Assembly: GCA_005402585.1 (NCBI GenBank)
Contig: BIFP01000020.1
Coordinates: forward strand, 190,198 to 254,197
Direction of reading: 5' to 3'
Length of the DNA: 64,000 nt
Source: Micromonosporaceae bacterium KJ-029
GTDB taxonomy: Bacteria > Actinomycetota > Actinomycetes > Mycobacteriales > Micromonosporaceae
Position 1 is the first letter of the stretch, and the number at the start of each line of letters is the position of its first letter. This document shows, in pieces, positions 19,301-27,932 of the stretch. The notes beneath the pieces are model-generated. The model searched no databases. It was not told the origin of the DNA and was given only the letters and a program-made list of their open reading frames with translations. The translations under genes and the position numbers were made by a program.

Positions 19301-22300
19301 CGTTCCAGTCGAGCCTCGGGTCCCAGGTCGCGCGCAGCCGGCCCGCGTTGTCGTACGCGTACCGGGCCATCGGCACGGTGCGCATGGCCGGCGTCGGCAG
19401 GTCGGGATCCCAGGCGGTGAACGCGATCTCCTTCACCCGGCCCAGGTAGTCACCCCACCCCGACTCGGCGGTGCCCGTCGCGGTGGTTGCGGTGGCGTAG
19501 GTGAAAGTCAACGCCCGGCAGCCTCGGGTCAGCGTGGCACAGTTGACGCCGTCGACCACCGGCGCCAGCATCCGGACCGGACGGACCACCTCCTTACCGG
19601 CGACGGTGGCCTTCTCCCAGCCCAGCGTGGTGGTCTGGTTGTTGCCGGGCACCATCACGGAGGTGGGGAAGTATTTCCCAGCCGCCGTGCCGGCCACCCG
19701 GGTGAAGGTCACGTTGTTGCCGTCCTCGTCGATCAACGAGTACGAGTCACTGCCGCTGGTGTAGGCCAGCTTCAGGAATTCCATCCCGATCTCGGGATCG
19801 AACGCGGTGGCCGTGCGCTTGGTGAAGCCGATCGTGTCGCCGTCCGGCAACCCCACCTGCACCAACGACCCGTACACGGTCAGCGACGTGTACGGCGCGT
19901 CTGCGTCCTCCACCACCACGCCGGACACCCAGCCGGGCCCGAACATGTTCGCCGCGTCCGCCTCGGCGGCCCGTCGCGTGTTGTACGTCCGGGTCACGGT
20001 CAGGTCGCTGCCGTGGGAGGTGACGGAGACGTCGGTGTCGGAGAGGCTGTAGTTGCCGGTGATCAGGTTGACCGAACCCGGCCCGATCTCCTGCGACGCC
20101 GCCGACGCCTGGTCCCGGTCAAAGGTGATCTTCACCGGGCTGGACGTGCCGCCGGTACCACCGGTGAACGTGCCGCGCAGCTGCAACGGACCGTTGCGGG
20201 GAATCGACTCCGCGTCCGCCGCTGCCAGGGTGGCCTCGACGTCCCAGTTGAGCTTGGGGAAGTTGCCCCCGCCGCTGGTCGCCAGCGGCCAGGTCACCGC
20301 GCCGCCACCGGCCGCGACCGTGACGTGCCCGGCCGGGATGTTCACCCACGCGTCGGCGTCACCACGCCGCCACTGGTACGTCACCCCCGTCGCCGCGGCC
20401 TGACCGATACCGGTGACCGCGAACTTCGCCGCGGTGATGTCGCCCTCCTTCGGCGAGGTCACCGCTCCGGAGCCGACGTTGAAGGTGTACGCCCGAATCG
20501 CGGACTGGTTACCGGCCCGGTCCCGCGACCGCACGTACAACGTCTGCGGACCGTCCGCCGTCGGTGTGATCGACACCGTCGCGTTCGCACCCAGGCTCGG
20601 CGCGTTCACCGACAGGTTCGGCGGGTTCACGTTCAACCCGTACTCGTACGCCGCCACGTCACTCACGCCCGAGGCACCGAAGGTGAAGCTGCCCGCGGTC
20701 CCCACCGCACCGGCCCACTGACCCGTCGGGTACGCCGTCGACGACACCGTCGGCATCGCTCCCGGCGCCGTGGTGTCCACGATCATCGCGCAGTAGGCCG
20801 TCCACGGGCCGGTGGTGAGGCCGTCGTTGCCCCGGACCCGCCACGAGTAGGTGCCGCCCTCGCCGAAGACACCGGCCGGCACCGTCGTGGCCAGCCAGGA
20901 ACCCGAGGCACCGGGGCCGACGGTGGTACCGCCGAGCCGCGTGCCACCGCCGGTCAGCCACTCGAACTCGGCCCGAACCTGCGATCCCTCCGCGTCACTG
21001 ACCTGCGCCCGCAACTGCGGCGTCTTCGTGTTGACGTACGGCGTGCTGGTACCCGTCGCGCATGGCAACGACGGCACCGTCGCCCGCGCCGTCACGGTGG
21101 GCGGCGTCTGGTAGGTCAGCGTCACGTACGGGTCGTTCGCACCCTCCATCGAGTGGAACCTCTTCCACCCGTAGCTGTCGGTCTCCGAGGCGGCCCGCAG
21201 CCCGATGTTGACGGTGCTGCAGCAGGTGACGCCGTTGGCCTGGTCGGCGAAGGCCCCCGTGACCGATGCGTTGACCCGACCGGCCGCACACGAGGAGCTG
21301 TAGCCCTTGGTCGCGGTGGTATAGCCCAGCCGCTTCATCCAGGTCGGCTGGTTCGTCCACCGGGCGGAGGTGTTGACGTAGCTGGTCTGCCAGGTCTCCC
21401 ACTGGCGCGCGGTGCAGGAATACGAGTGGTGGTTCCAGAGATACAGGGTGGCCGCCTGGACGTGCTTGCCCTGCAGCCACTCCATGCCGTGGAAACTGAG
21501 GAACGAGCGGGCCTTCGTCGTGCCGCCGTCGTAGGTGCCGACCTTCAACTCGGTCGCCGCGGACTGGTCGCTGGTGAAGCCGATCTGCACGAACGCGTCG
21601 TAGTTTGGCTTGAGCGTCACGGCGGGGTCGATGGTCACCGGGAAGGTCGTCGCCTTGTCCGTCAACCACGCCTCGTCGGGAGTCAGGGTGACCGCCAGCC
21701 GGCCGCCCTTGGCCGCACCGACCCGCTTGCCGACCCGGCTCTGCCGCAGCCGCTCACCCGACTTCGGGTGAACCTGCGCGTCCCACATCAGCGGCTCCGG
21801 TGACACGCCCACGGTGTCGCCAGCGCCGTTGCGGATCGCGAACCCGCCCTGGTCGTCGGCCACCGCCTTGAGTCCCTTGCCCCGCAGCGGCAGGGAGATG
21901 CTGCGTACCTGCGCGACGGCCGAGCGCCTCTTGACCACCAGGTACTGCTCGAAACCGGTCCGGGTCGACTCGACCACCAGGTCCACCCCGGGGCGCACCT
22001 CCGGATAGGTGGCCCGGGTGCCGTCCACCTCCGGCTCCGGCAGCTCACCGGACCAGCCCAGGGCCAACTGCTCGTCGTCACGGCCGACCGTGACGAGGTC
22101 GTGCTCCCCGGGACCGGCGGCGCCGGAGAGCCGGAGCCCGTTCGGGTGGACCTTCGCACGGACCGAACCGTCCGCCTGCTTCACCAGGTTGAAGTCGACC
22201 GGCTGCCAGCCGCCGGAGTCGTCCCGCACCCGCACCGGCCCCAGGTGGACCTCCGCCTCCACCCGGCCGTCCGGCAACGCCCAGAACTCCGACGTCTCCG

Positions 22301-22571
22301 AGGTCATGCCGCTGATCCGGACCTTCTTGCCGGTGAGCCGCGCGGTGTGCAGCGCGGCGGCCTCGTCCGGGCGCTCCAACGTCTGCGGTGCCGCGGGCGG
22401 TGTCGCGGGTGCCGGCACGGGCGCCGCCTCCGCCGGCCGGGCCACGACCCAGTTCGCCATGGTCGCGGCGAGCACCACCGCCATTCCGGTGGCCACCGAC
22501 CGTTGTGACCCGGCCCATGCCCGGCGTAACGCCCGTGTCGGTCGTCGCCCGGCAGTTGTCGAACTACGCAC
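16302..22571 (-). CDS. Secreted RHS-repeat polymorphic-toxin-like protein
   Basis: This 2089-residue protein starts at GTG 22571 after GGGGAGG. It has a signal peptide (cleavage near residue 50), a DNRLRE-type beta domain (about 305-490), Ig/Fn3-like segments, a DUF6531-type entry (near 837) and a long array of RHS/YD repeats. The core closes with RFLQVDPVPGGS and DPVNQEDLDGK, after which a 132-residue tail (1958-2089) begins. The tail has a hydrophobic start, Trp/Lys/Arg repeats and a Gly-rich stretch. RHS cores enclose and release variable C-terminal toxins; this tail is not one I recognise. Codon 15 is TTA, a bldA-type codon. Confidence 0.9.
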   Translation of the reverse strand: MRSSTTAGRRPTRALRRAWAGSQRSVATGMAVVLAATMANWVVARPAEAAPVPAPATPPAAPQTLERPDEAAALHTARLTGKKVRISGMTSETSEFWALPDGRVEAEVHLGPVRVRDDSGGWQPVDFNLVKQADGSVRAKVHPNGLRLSGAAGPGEHDLVTVGRDDEQLALGWSGELPEPEVDGTRATYPEVRPGVDLVVESTRTGFEQYLVVKRRSAVAQVRSISLPLRGKGLKAVADDQGGFAIRNGAGDTVGVSPEPLMWDAQVHPKSGERLRQSRVGKRVGAAKGGRLAVTLTPDEAWLTDKATTFPVTIDPAVTLKPNYDAFVQIGFTSDQSAATELKVGTYDGGTTKARSFLSFHGMEWLQGKHVQAATLYLWNHHSYSCTARQWETWQTSYVNTSARWTNQPTWMKRLGYTTATKGYSSSCAAGRVNASVTGAFADQANGVTCCSTVNIGLRAASETDSYGWKRFHSMEGANDPYVTLTYQTPPTVTARATVPSLPCATGTSTPYVNTKTPQLRAQVSDAEGSQVRAEFEWLTGGGTRLGGTTVGPGASGSWLATTVPAGVFGEGGTYSWRVRGNDGLTTGPWTAYCAMIVDTTAPGAMPTVSSTAYPTGQWAGAVGTAGSFTFGASGVSDVAAYEYGLNVNPPNLSVNAPSLGANATVSITPTADGPQTLYVRSRDRAGNQSAIRAYTFNVGSGAVTSPKEGDITAAKFAVTGIGQAAATGVTYQWRRGDADAWVNIPAGHVTVAAGGGAVTWPLATSGGGNFPKLNWDVEATLAAADAESIPRNGPLQLRGTFTGGTGGTSSPVKITFDRDQASAASQEIGPGSVNLITGNYSLSDTDVSVTSHGSDLTVTRTYNTRRAAEADAANMFGPGWVSGVVVEDADAPYTSLTVYGSLVQVGLPDGDTIGFTKRTATAFDPEIGMEFLKLAYTSGSDSYSLIDEDGNNVTFTRVAGTAAGKYFPTSVMVPGNNQTTTLGWEKATVAGKEVVRPVRMLAPVVDGVNCATLTRGCRALTFTYATATTATGTAESGWGDYLGRVKEIAFTAWDPDLPTPAMRTVPMARYAYDNAGRLRATWDPRLDWNDGGTTRQLRDTYDYTTGGVLSSVKPVAEEPWQLSYTTVPGDPGAGRLYKVTRSALSAGTATQTVVYKVPVSGAGAPYDLSPAQTSRWAQPEAPTDATAVFPASQVPTGDPAAGTLPSSYERATVTYLDANAREVNAATPGGHLNATWYDQWGNTVRTLTAGNRARALNASPTDDAAAESMLARLHSTLNTYSADGQRLTSTMEPEHDVMLPTGVAVRGRKHTMNTYDQGAPTTGAPYNLITKEDVGVRTRDANGVEIDTDIRTTTTAYDWGLRQPTVVTVDPGGLTQTTRTAYDPITGLVTSTTTAAGGTSTTTPATRRTVYYRATAGSGYAECDLRPEWANLPCQVQPGGQAASGPELPVIVTTYDMYQQTRLVTEKTSAGTLRTTTTTYDGAGRVHETSVAVASGLGTAVPITRNVHEQATGRLVRVQSVVGGLATTQVVTGHDTLGRQTSYTDADGVTSTTTYDLLGRVATSNDGKATRTYSYDGGAERRGLLTSVTDSEGGAFSGSYDVDGNLTTETWPNGVQVTKETNETGTQVGLTYTKPGCLVEDCTLYTESVIESVHGQWRERASTLSEQSYGYDQAGRLTTVRDTVGGQCTTRSYGFSTSANRTSVTEYGPGADGTCQTTTSAWSRTWAYDTADRVNTAGYVYDTLGRTTTVPAADTANSAAGNVTITYHSTNLVDAITQGGRTTDYTLDVTGERVRSWTDNTSGTAVQSVHHYDGDDDSPSWTQETDDLFTRPLSGIAEMAGIFDSESGQVDWQITNLHGDLVAEVHADDEGLSRTSEATEYGTPRNAADVGTQRYGWLGAKQRAADTPSGIVLMGVRLYNTATGRFLQVDPVPGGSCNPYEYTCADPVNQEDLDGKAVPIIAGLVLLGRAVWTACRVSKGWCARAGKYVAKQAWRGAKAGWRAAKSRWPAVKSWGRKSWDYTAKWAGRGGAAGAVAGYGHCVYRTRKWGGCAGQASSWGGYGTAYGAGFGIARGGYKVARRLWQRWRR
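22527..22529 (-). promoter_or_regulatory. TTA codon (Leu15) of the RHS gene, predicted bldA control point
   Basis: The codons GCG TTA CGC encode Ala14-Leu15-Arg16. In Streptomyces, TTA codons near a gene start delay translation until the bldA tRNA is mature. The matching tRNA gene lies at 40185-40265. Confidence 0.85.
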
Positions 22572-22941
22572 TGATCCTCCCCGATATGACAGTGGGTGGC
22601 CAGAACGTATGAGATCTTGAACGTTGACACATCCCTATATCTACTAGGGAAGATCAACCGTTCGGATGTTGTCACGACGCGGTGACACGGTGCAGTGAAT
22701 CATCCCGGCAGTGCCGCAGCTCCCGTGGACCCGGATCGTCCCGACGTGGATTGCGGCACTTGTCACATCGGCGGCGGGCCCGCCACCTGCGCAACCACCC
22801 GAAGGGCGGCACGAAACACCCATCGCCGCCCGCGTCATGTCGGTAGCTTGATCGCGCGGGCGCGGATTCTAGCAATCCTGTTACACGACCGTCATAGTCT
22901 CAACAGGCGAATCGCAACAACCTCTGGCAGCATGGTCTGGC
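22572..22941. other. 370-bp divergent intergenic region between the RHS gene and the NAGGN operon
   Basis: No gene is seen here. Two inverted repeats are visible on the RHS side: CCCTA/TAGGG (22633-22649, 7-nt gap) and TGTCAC/GTGACA (22670-22687, 6-nt gap). The RHS side is notably AT-richer than the surroundings, around CCCTATATCTACTAGGG. A TAGTCT box near 22895 could serve the operon start at 22942. No riboswitch was recognised. Confidence 0.5.
22633..22649. promoter_or_regulatory. Operator-like inverted repeat upstream of the RHS gene
   Basis: Arms CCCTA and TAGGG are separated by 7 bases, 62 bp upstream of the RHS start. The site lies where the RHS promoter would be expected, so a repressor or activator site is plausible but unproven. 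Confidence 0.35.
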
Positions 22942-24726
22942 ATGTGCGGACTGGCTGGAGAGTTCCGACGGGACGCCACGCGTGCCGACGTCGCCGCGGT
23001 GGAACAGATGTCCGCCACTATGTGTGACCGGGGGCCCGACGGCAGCGGGGTGTGGGCCCAGGGGCCGGTCGCCCTCGGCCACCGCCGGCTGAAAATCATC
23101 GACCTGTCGGCCGCCAGCGGTCAGCCCATCGTGGACTCCGCCACCGGCCTGACCGGCGTCTTCAACGGCTGCATCTACAACTACCGTGAGCTGCGCGCCG
23201 AGCTGCAGGACAAGGGCCACCACTTCTTCTCCAGCGGGGACAGCGAGGTCGTCGTCAAGGCGTACGCCGAGTGGGGGCTCGACTTCGTCGACCACCTGGT
23301 CGGCATGTTCGCCGTGGCGATCACCGAGCGGGACAGCGGTCGCCTGGTGCTCGCCCGGGACCGGCTCGGCATCAAGCCGCTCTACCTGACCGAGTCGCCG
23401 GACGTGGTGCGCTTCGCCAGCACGCTGCCCGCCCTGCTCGCCGGTGGCGGCGTGGACACCACGATCGACCCGGTGGCGCTGGCCCACTACCTCAGCTTCC
23501 ACAGCATCGTGCCGCCGCCGCGCACCATCCTGCGTGGCGTCACCAAGCTGCCGCCAGCGACGGTCCGGGTCTATGAGCCGGACGGCCGCACCCACGAGCG
23601 GGTCTACTGGGAGCCGCCGTTCCTGCGCCGCCCCGAGCACACCGGATGGTCCGAGAAGGACTGGCAGGACGCGCTGCTGGAGTCGCTGACCACCGCCGTA
23701 CGTCGACGGATGGTCGCCGACGTACCGGTCGGCGTGCTGCTCTCCGGCGGCCTGGATTCGAGCCTGGTGGTCGCCCTGCTCGCCGGTGAGGGGCAGCGCG
23801 GGTTGTCCACCTTCTCCATCGGTTTCGACGCGGTCGGTGGTCGGGAGGGCGACGAGTTCCGCTACTCCGACGTGGTCGCCAAGACCTTCGACACCGACCA
23901 CCACCAGATCCGCGTCGCCGCACGGGATCTGCTGCCCCCGCTGGAAGCGGCCGTCGCGGCGATGAGCGAGCCCATGGTCAGCCACGACTGCGTGGCGTTC
24001 TACCTGCTCAGCCAGGAGGTCTCGCGACACGTCAAGGTGGTGCAGTCCGGCCAGGGCGCCGATGAGATCCTGGGCGGCTACCACTGGTACCCGCCGCTGC
24101 ACCGGATCGATCGTGAGCAGGCCCTCGACACGTACGCCCGGGCGTTCTTCGACCGCGACGCCGCCGGGCTGGCCCAGGTGCTCAACCCCGACTGGCTCGC
24201 CGACGGCGACCCGGCACGGGAGTTCGTCGCCGGGCATCTGGCCCGGCCCGGCGCGCAGACCGCGGTCGACGCCGGCCTGCGTATCGACACGCAGGTCATG
24301 CTGACCGACGACCCGGTCAAGCGGGTCGACAACATGACCATGGCGCACGGGCTGGAGGCCCGGGTGCCCTTCCTGGATCACGAGTTCGTGGAGCTGGCCG
24401 CCGCCTGCCCGCCGGAGTTGAAGCTGGCCCAGGGCGGCAAGGGTGTCCTCAAGGAGATCGGCCGCCGGGTGCTGCCGCACGAGGTCATCGACCGGCCGAA
24501 GGGCTACTTCCCGGTGCCGGGCCTCACCCACCTGGAGGGCAAGCTCCTCGACCGGGTACGCGACGCGTTGCACGCACCCGAGGCACGCCGCCGCGACCTG
24601 TTCCGCCCCGATTACGTCAACGCCCTGCTCGACGCCCCCAACGCCGAACTGACCCCGTTGAACGGAAATAAACTGTGGCAACTCGGACTCCTGGAAATGT
24701 GGCTCCAGAGCCACGGAATCGACTGA
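22942..24726 (+). CDS. N-acetylglutaminylglutamine amidotransferase (asparagine-synthase family)
   Basis: A 594-residue class II glutamine amidotransferase. Cys2 is the N-terminal nucleophile, and the synthetase domain has the PPi loop LLSGGLDSS near residue 268. The two downstream genes (a GNAT-ATP-grasp synthetase and an M42 peptidase) identify it as the amidating enzyme of N-acetylglutaminylglutamine amide (NAGGN), a dipeptide osmoprotectant, rather than an ordinary AsnB. The start is followed by CGLAGEF as expected. No ribosome site is seen; transcription may start very near the ATG. First gene of a tight three-gene operon. Confidence 0.92.
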   Translation: MCGLAGEFRRDATRADVAAVEQMSATMCDRGPDGSGVWAQGPVALGHRRLKIIDLSAASGQPIVDSATGLTGVFNGCIYNYRELRAELQDKGHHFFSSGDSEVVVKAYAEWGLDFVDHLVGMFAVAITERDSGRLVLARDRLGIKPLYLTESPDVVRFASTLPALLAGGGVDTTIDPVALAHYLSFHSIVPPPRTILRGVTKLPPATVRVYEPDGRTHERVYWEPPFLRRPEHTGWSEKDWQDALLESLTTAVRRRMVADVPVGVLLSGGLDSSLVVALLAGEGQRGLSTFSIGFDAVGGREGDEFRYSDVVAKTFDTDHHQIRVAARDLLPPLEAAVAAMSEPMVSHDCVAFYLLSQEVSRHVKVVQSGQGADEILGGYHWYPPLHRIDREQALDTYARAFFDRDAAGLAQVLNPDWLADGDPAREFVAGHLARPGAQTAVDAGLRIDTQVMLTDDPVKRVDNMTMAHGLEARVPFLDHEFVELAAACPPELKLAQGGKGVLKEIGRRVLPHEVIDRPKGYFPVPGLTHLEGKLLDRVRDALHAPEARRRDLFRPDYVNALLDAPNAELTPLNGNKLWQLGLLEMWLQSHGID

Positions 24727-24728
24727 CC

Positions 24729-26624
24729 GTGACCGACACCCTGGCCACCGGGGTGGCCCGGACCGACCGGGGTCGGGGCGCGGGACGGAGATACGAGCGG
24801 GTCGGGCCGGGCGGCGATCCGGTCGCCGCGGGCAGCGGCCCGGACGCCGAGGACGACGAACGCGCGGGCGACGGCGAGGGTGTCGTCCTCGACTGCGGTT
24901 GGGGCCGGCTGGTCTTCGGGCAGACCTTCACCGATCAGGCCGCCGTCGCCGACGTGCTGCGCTCCGAGGCGGCCGGCGCCCGAGACATCTGCATCTACCT
25001 CCGGGACCCGCACGTGCTGGTGTCCCGGCTGCCCGACGAGCTGTTCATCGACCCGTCACTGACCTACCGGTTGCCGCTCGACGACCCCCGGGGCGGCCCG
25101 GGCCGCGCCTCCGGCACCACCGAGGAGGCCGGCACCGCCGACACACCGGCTCCGGCCGACGGCCGGCCGGAGCTGCCCGGGGTACGGATCCGCCGGCTGC
25201 GTGACGCCGCCGACGCGGACGCGGTCAACCGCATCTACGCGGCCAACGGCATGGTCACCGCGCCGGTCGAGGTGCTGGTCGACAACGCCGCCACCGATCG
25301 CTTCCTGCACCTGGTGGCGGAGGCGACGACCGGTGAGATCGTCGGCACCATCACCGGTGTCGACCACGTGGCGGTCTTCGACGACCCGGACCGGGGGGCA
25401 AGTCTCTGGTGCCTGACCGTCGACTTCAACCGGGCACCGCCGGGTACCGGCCAGGCGCTGATCACCGAGCTGGCCGCCCGGCTGGTCGCCCGGGGGCGGG
25501 CGTACGTCGACCTGTCCGTGCTCGCCGAGAACGCCGGGGCGATCCGGCTCTACGAGCGGCTCGGCTTCTACCGCACCGCCACGCTCTGCGTGAAGCGCAA
25601 GAACCCGATCAACGAGCGGCTGTTCCTGCCGGCCACGCCGGCCGGCTACGACGGGCTCAACCCGTACGCCAAGATCGTCGCAGACGAGGCGATGCGGCGC
25701 GGCATCCGGGTGGAGGTGACCGACGCGGACTGGGGTGAGCTGCGGCTGACCAACGGCGGCCGGACGATCCTCACCCGGGAGTCGCTGTCCGAGCTGACCT
25801 CGGCGGTGGCGATGAGCCGCTGCGACGACAAGCGGGTCACCCGCCGGATCCTGACCGAGGCCGGCCTGTCGGTGCCGCGCGGGCGTACCGCCAGCGGTGA
25901 CTCCGCGGACCTGGCGTTCCTCGCCGAGGTGGGTCAGCTGGTGATCAAGCCGGCGCGCGGCGAGCAGGGCAACGGCATCACCGTGGGCGTACGCACTCCC
26001 GAGGCGCTGGCCGCCGCCGTCGAGCTGGCTGCCCGGTTCTGTCCCGAGGTGCTGCTGGAGGAGTTGTGCACCGGTGAGGATCTTCGGGTTGTCGTGATCG
26101 ACCACGAGGTGGTGGCCGCCGCCGTCCGCCGGCCCGCCGCCATCACCGGTGACGGGGTGCACGACATCGCCGAGCTGATCGAGCGACAGAGCCGTCGCCG
26201 GGCCGCCGCCACCGGCGGCGAGTCCCGCATCCCGCTGGACGACATGACCCGCGACGTGGTCGCCGAGGCCGGATACGAGCTGCCCGACGTACTGCCCGAG
26301 GGGCAGGTGCTGGCCGTACGGCGCACCGCCAACCTGCACACCGGCGGCACCATCCACGACGTCACGGGCGAACTGCATCCGGTGATCGCCGAGGCGTGCG
26401 TGACGGCCAGCCGGGCGCTGGACATCCCGGTGACCGGGCTCGACCTGCTGGTGCCGGCCCCGGATCAGCCCGAGCACGTCTTCATCGAGGCCAACGAACG
26501 GCCGGGGCTGGCCAACCACGAACCGCAGCCCACCGCCGAACGCTTCGTGGATCTGCTCTTCCCTGGGACGCGGGCACCGCAGCGGCTATGGAGCCCGGCG
26601 GGTGCGGCACCATCTGGTTCATGA
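24729..26624 (+). CDS. ngg: N-acetylglutaminylglutamine synthetase (GNAT plus ATP-grasp)
   Basis: A 631-residue fusion enzyme predicted to make N-acetylglutaminylglutamine. After an N-terminal domain (about 1-145) comes a GNAT acetyltransferase domain (about 151-300, with AENAGAIRLYERLGFYR) and a C-terminal ATP-grasp domain (about 360-600, with LVIKPARGEQGNG and EANERPGL). The GTG at 24729 begins two bases after the stop of the amidotransferase gene. Its own stop overlaps the next ATG. The gene order matches known NAGGN operons, which makes this assignment firm. Confidence 0.92.
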   Translation: MTDTLATGVARTDRGRGAGRRYERVGPGGDPVAAGSGPDAEDDERAGDGEGVVLDCGWGRLVFGQTFTDQAAVADVLRSEAAGARDICIYLRDPHVLVSRLPDELFIDPSLTYRLPLDDPRGGPGRASGTTEEAGTADTPAPADGRPELPGVRIRRLRDAADADAVNRIYAANGMVTAPVEVLVDNAATDRFLHLVAEATTGEIVGTITGVDHVAVFDDPDRGASLWCLTVDFNRAPPGTGQALITELAARLVARGRAYVDLSVLAENAGAIRLYERLGFYRTATLCVKRKNPINERLFLPATPAGYDGLNPYAKIVADEAMRRGIRVEVTDADWGELRLTNGGRTILTRESLSELTSAVAMSRCDDKRVTRRILTEAGLSVPRGRTASGDSADLAFLAEVGQLVIKPARGEQGNGITVGVRTPEALAAAVELAARFCPEVLLEELCTGEDLRVVVIDHEVVAAAVRRPAAITGDGVHDIAELIERQSRRRAAATGGESRIPLDDMTRDVVAEAGYELPDVLPEGQVLAVRRTANLHTGGTIHDVTGELHPVIAEACVTASRALDIPVTGLDLLVPAPDQPEHVFIEANERPGLANHEPQPTAERFVDLLFPGTRAPQRLWSPAGAAPSGS

Positions 26625-27814
26625 CCGTACGCAAGACCACCCCACTGCCGATCGATCTGGACTATCTGAGCCAGGTGCTGGTCGAGCTGCTGGACATCCC
26701 GAGCCCGTCCGGACGCACCGACCACGTGCAGCAGTACGTGGGCGAGCGACTGTCGGCGCTCGGCATCCCGTCCACGCTGACCCGCAGGGGCGCGCTCAGC
26801 GCCTGCCTACCCGGCCCTCGGGAGACTGGGGCGGACCGGGCGATCGTGGTGCACACCGACACCATCGGCGGGATGGTCAAGCGGCTCAAGGAGAACGGCC
26901 GGCTGGAGCTGAAGCCGATCGGTACGCACAGCGCCCGGTTCGCCGAGGGAGCCCACGTACGGATCTTCACCGACGACCTGGAGCGGGTGATCACCGGCCA
27001 GGTGCTGCCGCTCAAGGCCAGCGGGCACCGTTACAACGAGGGGGTCGACCTCCAGGGCATCGGCTGGGAGCAGGTCGAGGTACGGGTCGACGAGCCGGTG
27101 GACGACATCGCCGGCCTGCGGGCGCTCGGCATCGACGCGGGCGACTTCGTGGCGTTCCTGCCCAACCCGACGGTCACGCCCAGCGGGTACGTCAAGTCGC
27201 GGCACCTGGACGACAAGGCCGGCGTGGCCGCGGTGCTCACCGCGATGAAGGCAATGGTCGACGCCGGGATCAAGCCGGCAGTCACCGCGCACCTGCTGGT
27301 CACCGTGACCGAGGAGATCGGCCACGGCGCGTCGCACGGCCTCGACCCGGACGTGGCCGAGATCGTCTCGGTGGACGCGGCGGTGGTCGCGCCCGGGCAG
27401 CAGTCCCGCGAGAACGCCGCCACCCTGGCGATGGGCGACGGGGTGGGTCCGTTCGACTACCACCTCACCCGAAACCTGGCGGCGATCGCCCGCGAGCATG
27501 ACGTGGACCTGGTCCGGGACGTCTTCGACTACTACCGCTCGGACGTGGCGGCGGCGGTGGAGGCGGGGGCGCATGCCCGGGTGGCGCTGCTCGGCTTCGG
27601 CGTGGACGCCACCCACGGTCACGAACGCACCCACCTGGACGGGCTGCGCCACCTGGCTCAGGTGCTCTGCCTCTACCTCCAGAGCGACCTGGTGTTTCCC
27701 GAGTGGGATGCCGAGCCGGAGGGCGACCTGGCCGACTTCCCGTCGCTGGCCGTCCAGCCGGCCAGCGCCGAGGGTCCCCGCGAGGGCCCGATAGGCATCG
27801 CCCACGCCCCCTGA
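26621..27814 (+). CDS. NAGGN-system M42 family metallopeptidase
   Basis: A 397-residue peptidase of the M42 aminopeptidase type. Metal and catalytic residues are visible in VVHTDTIGG (near 76), HLDDKAG (near 193), TEEIGHG (near 229) and THGHERTH (near 330). Its ATG overlaps the ngg stop (ATGA), so it is translationally coupled. In NAGGN operons this peptidase is conserved, but its role is not established; turnover of the osmoprotectant dipeptide is a reasonable guess. The operon ends here and converges with a secreted hydrolase gene. Confidence 0.9.
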   Translation: MTVRKTTPLPIDLDYLSQVLVELLDIPSPSGRTDHVQQYVGERLSALGIPSTLTRRGALSACLPGPRETGADRAIVVHTDTIGGMVKRLKENGRLELKPIGTHSARFAEGAHVRIFTDDLERVITGQVLPLKASGHRYNEGVDLQGIGWEQVEVRVDEPVDDIAGLRALGIDAGDFVAFLPNPTVTPSGYVKSRHLDDKAGVAAVLTAMKAMVDAGIKPAVTAHLLVTVTEEIGHGASHGLDPDVAEIVSVDAAVVAPGQQSRENAATLAMGDGVGPFDYHLTRNLAAIAREHDVDLVRDVFDYYRSDVAAAVEAGAHARVALLGFGVDATHGHERTHLDGLRHLAQVLCLYLQSDLVFPEWDAEPEGDLADFPSLAVQPASAEGPREGPIGIAHAP

Positions 27815-27932
27815 CCGCTCGCTCCCGCGCGCGCCGGGTCGGCCTACCCGCCTGCCCGGCGCGGTCGCGGCGGCGCACAGCCCGACCGGGCCGTGGTCGG
27901 TGGCTGGCGGGGCGCCGGCCGGCGGCCGACCC

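Noticed and set aside
18618..21803. A 1061-codon open frame on the plus strand opposite the RHS gene
   Set aside because: No recognisable domain; composition is Arg/Gly/Val-rich and mirrors the RHS coding strand.
22900..24714. A 604-codon minus-strand frame opposite the NAGGN amidotransferase gene
   Set aside because: Shadow of the real amidotransferase gene, which has intact catalytic motifs.
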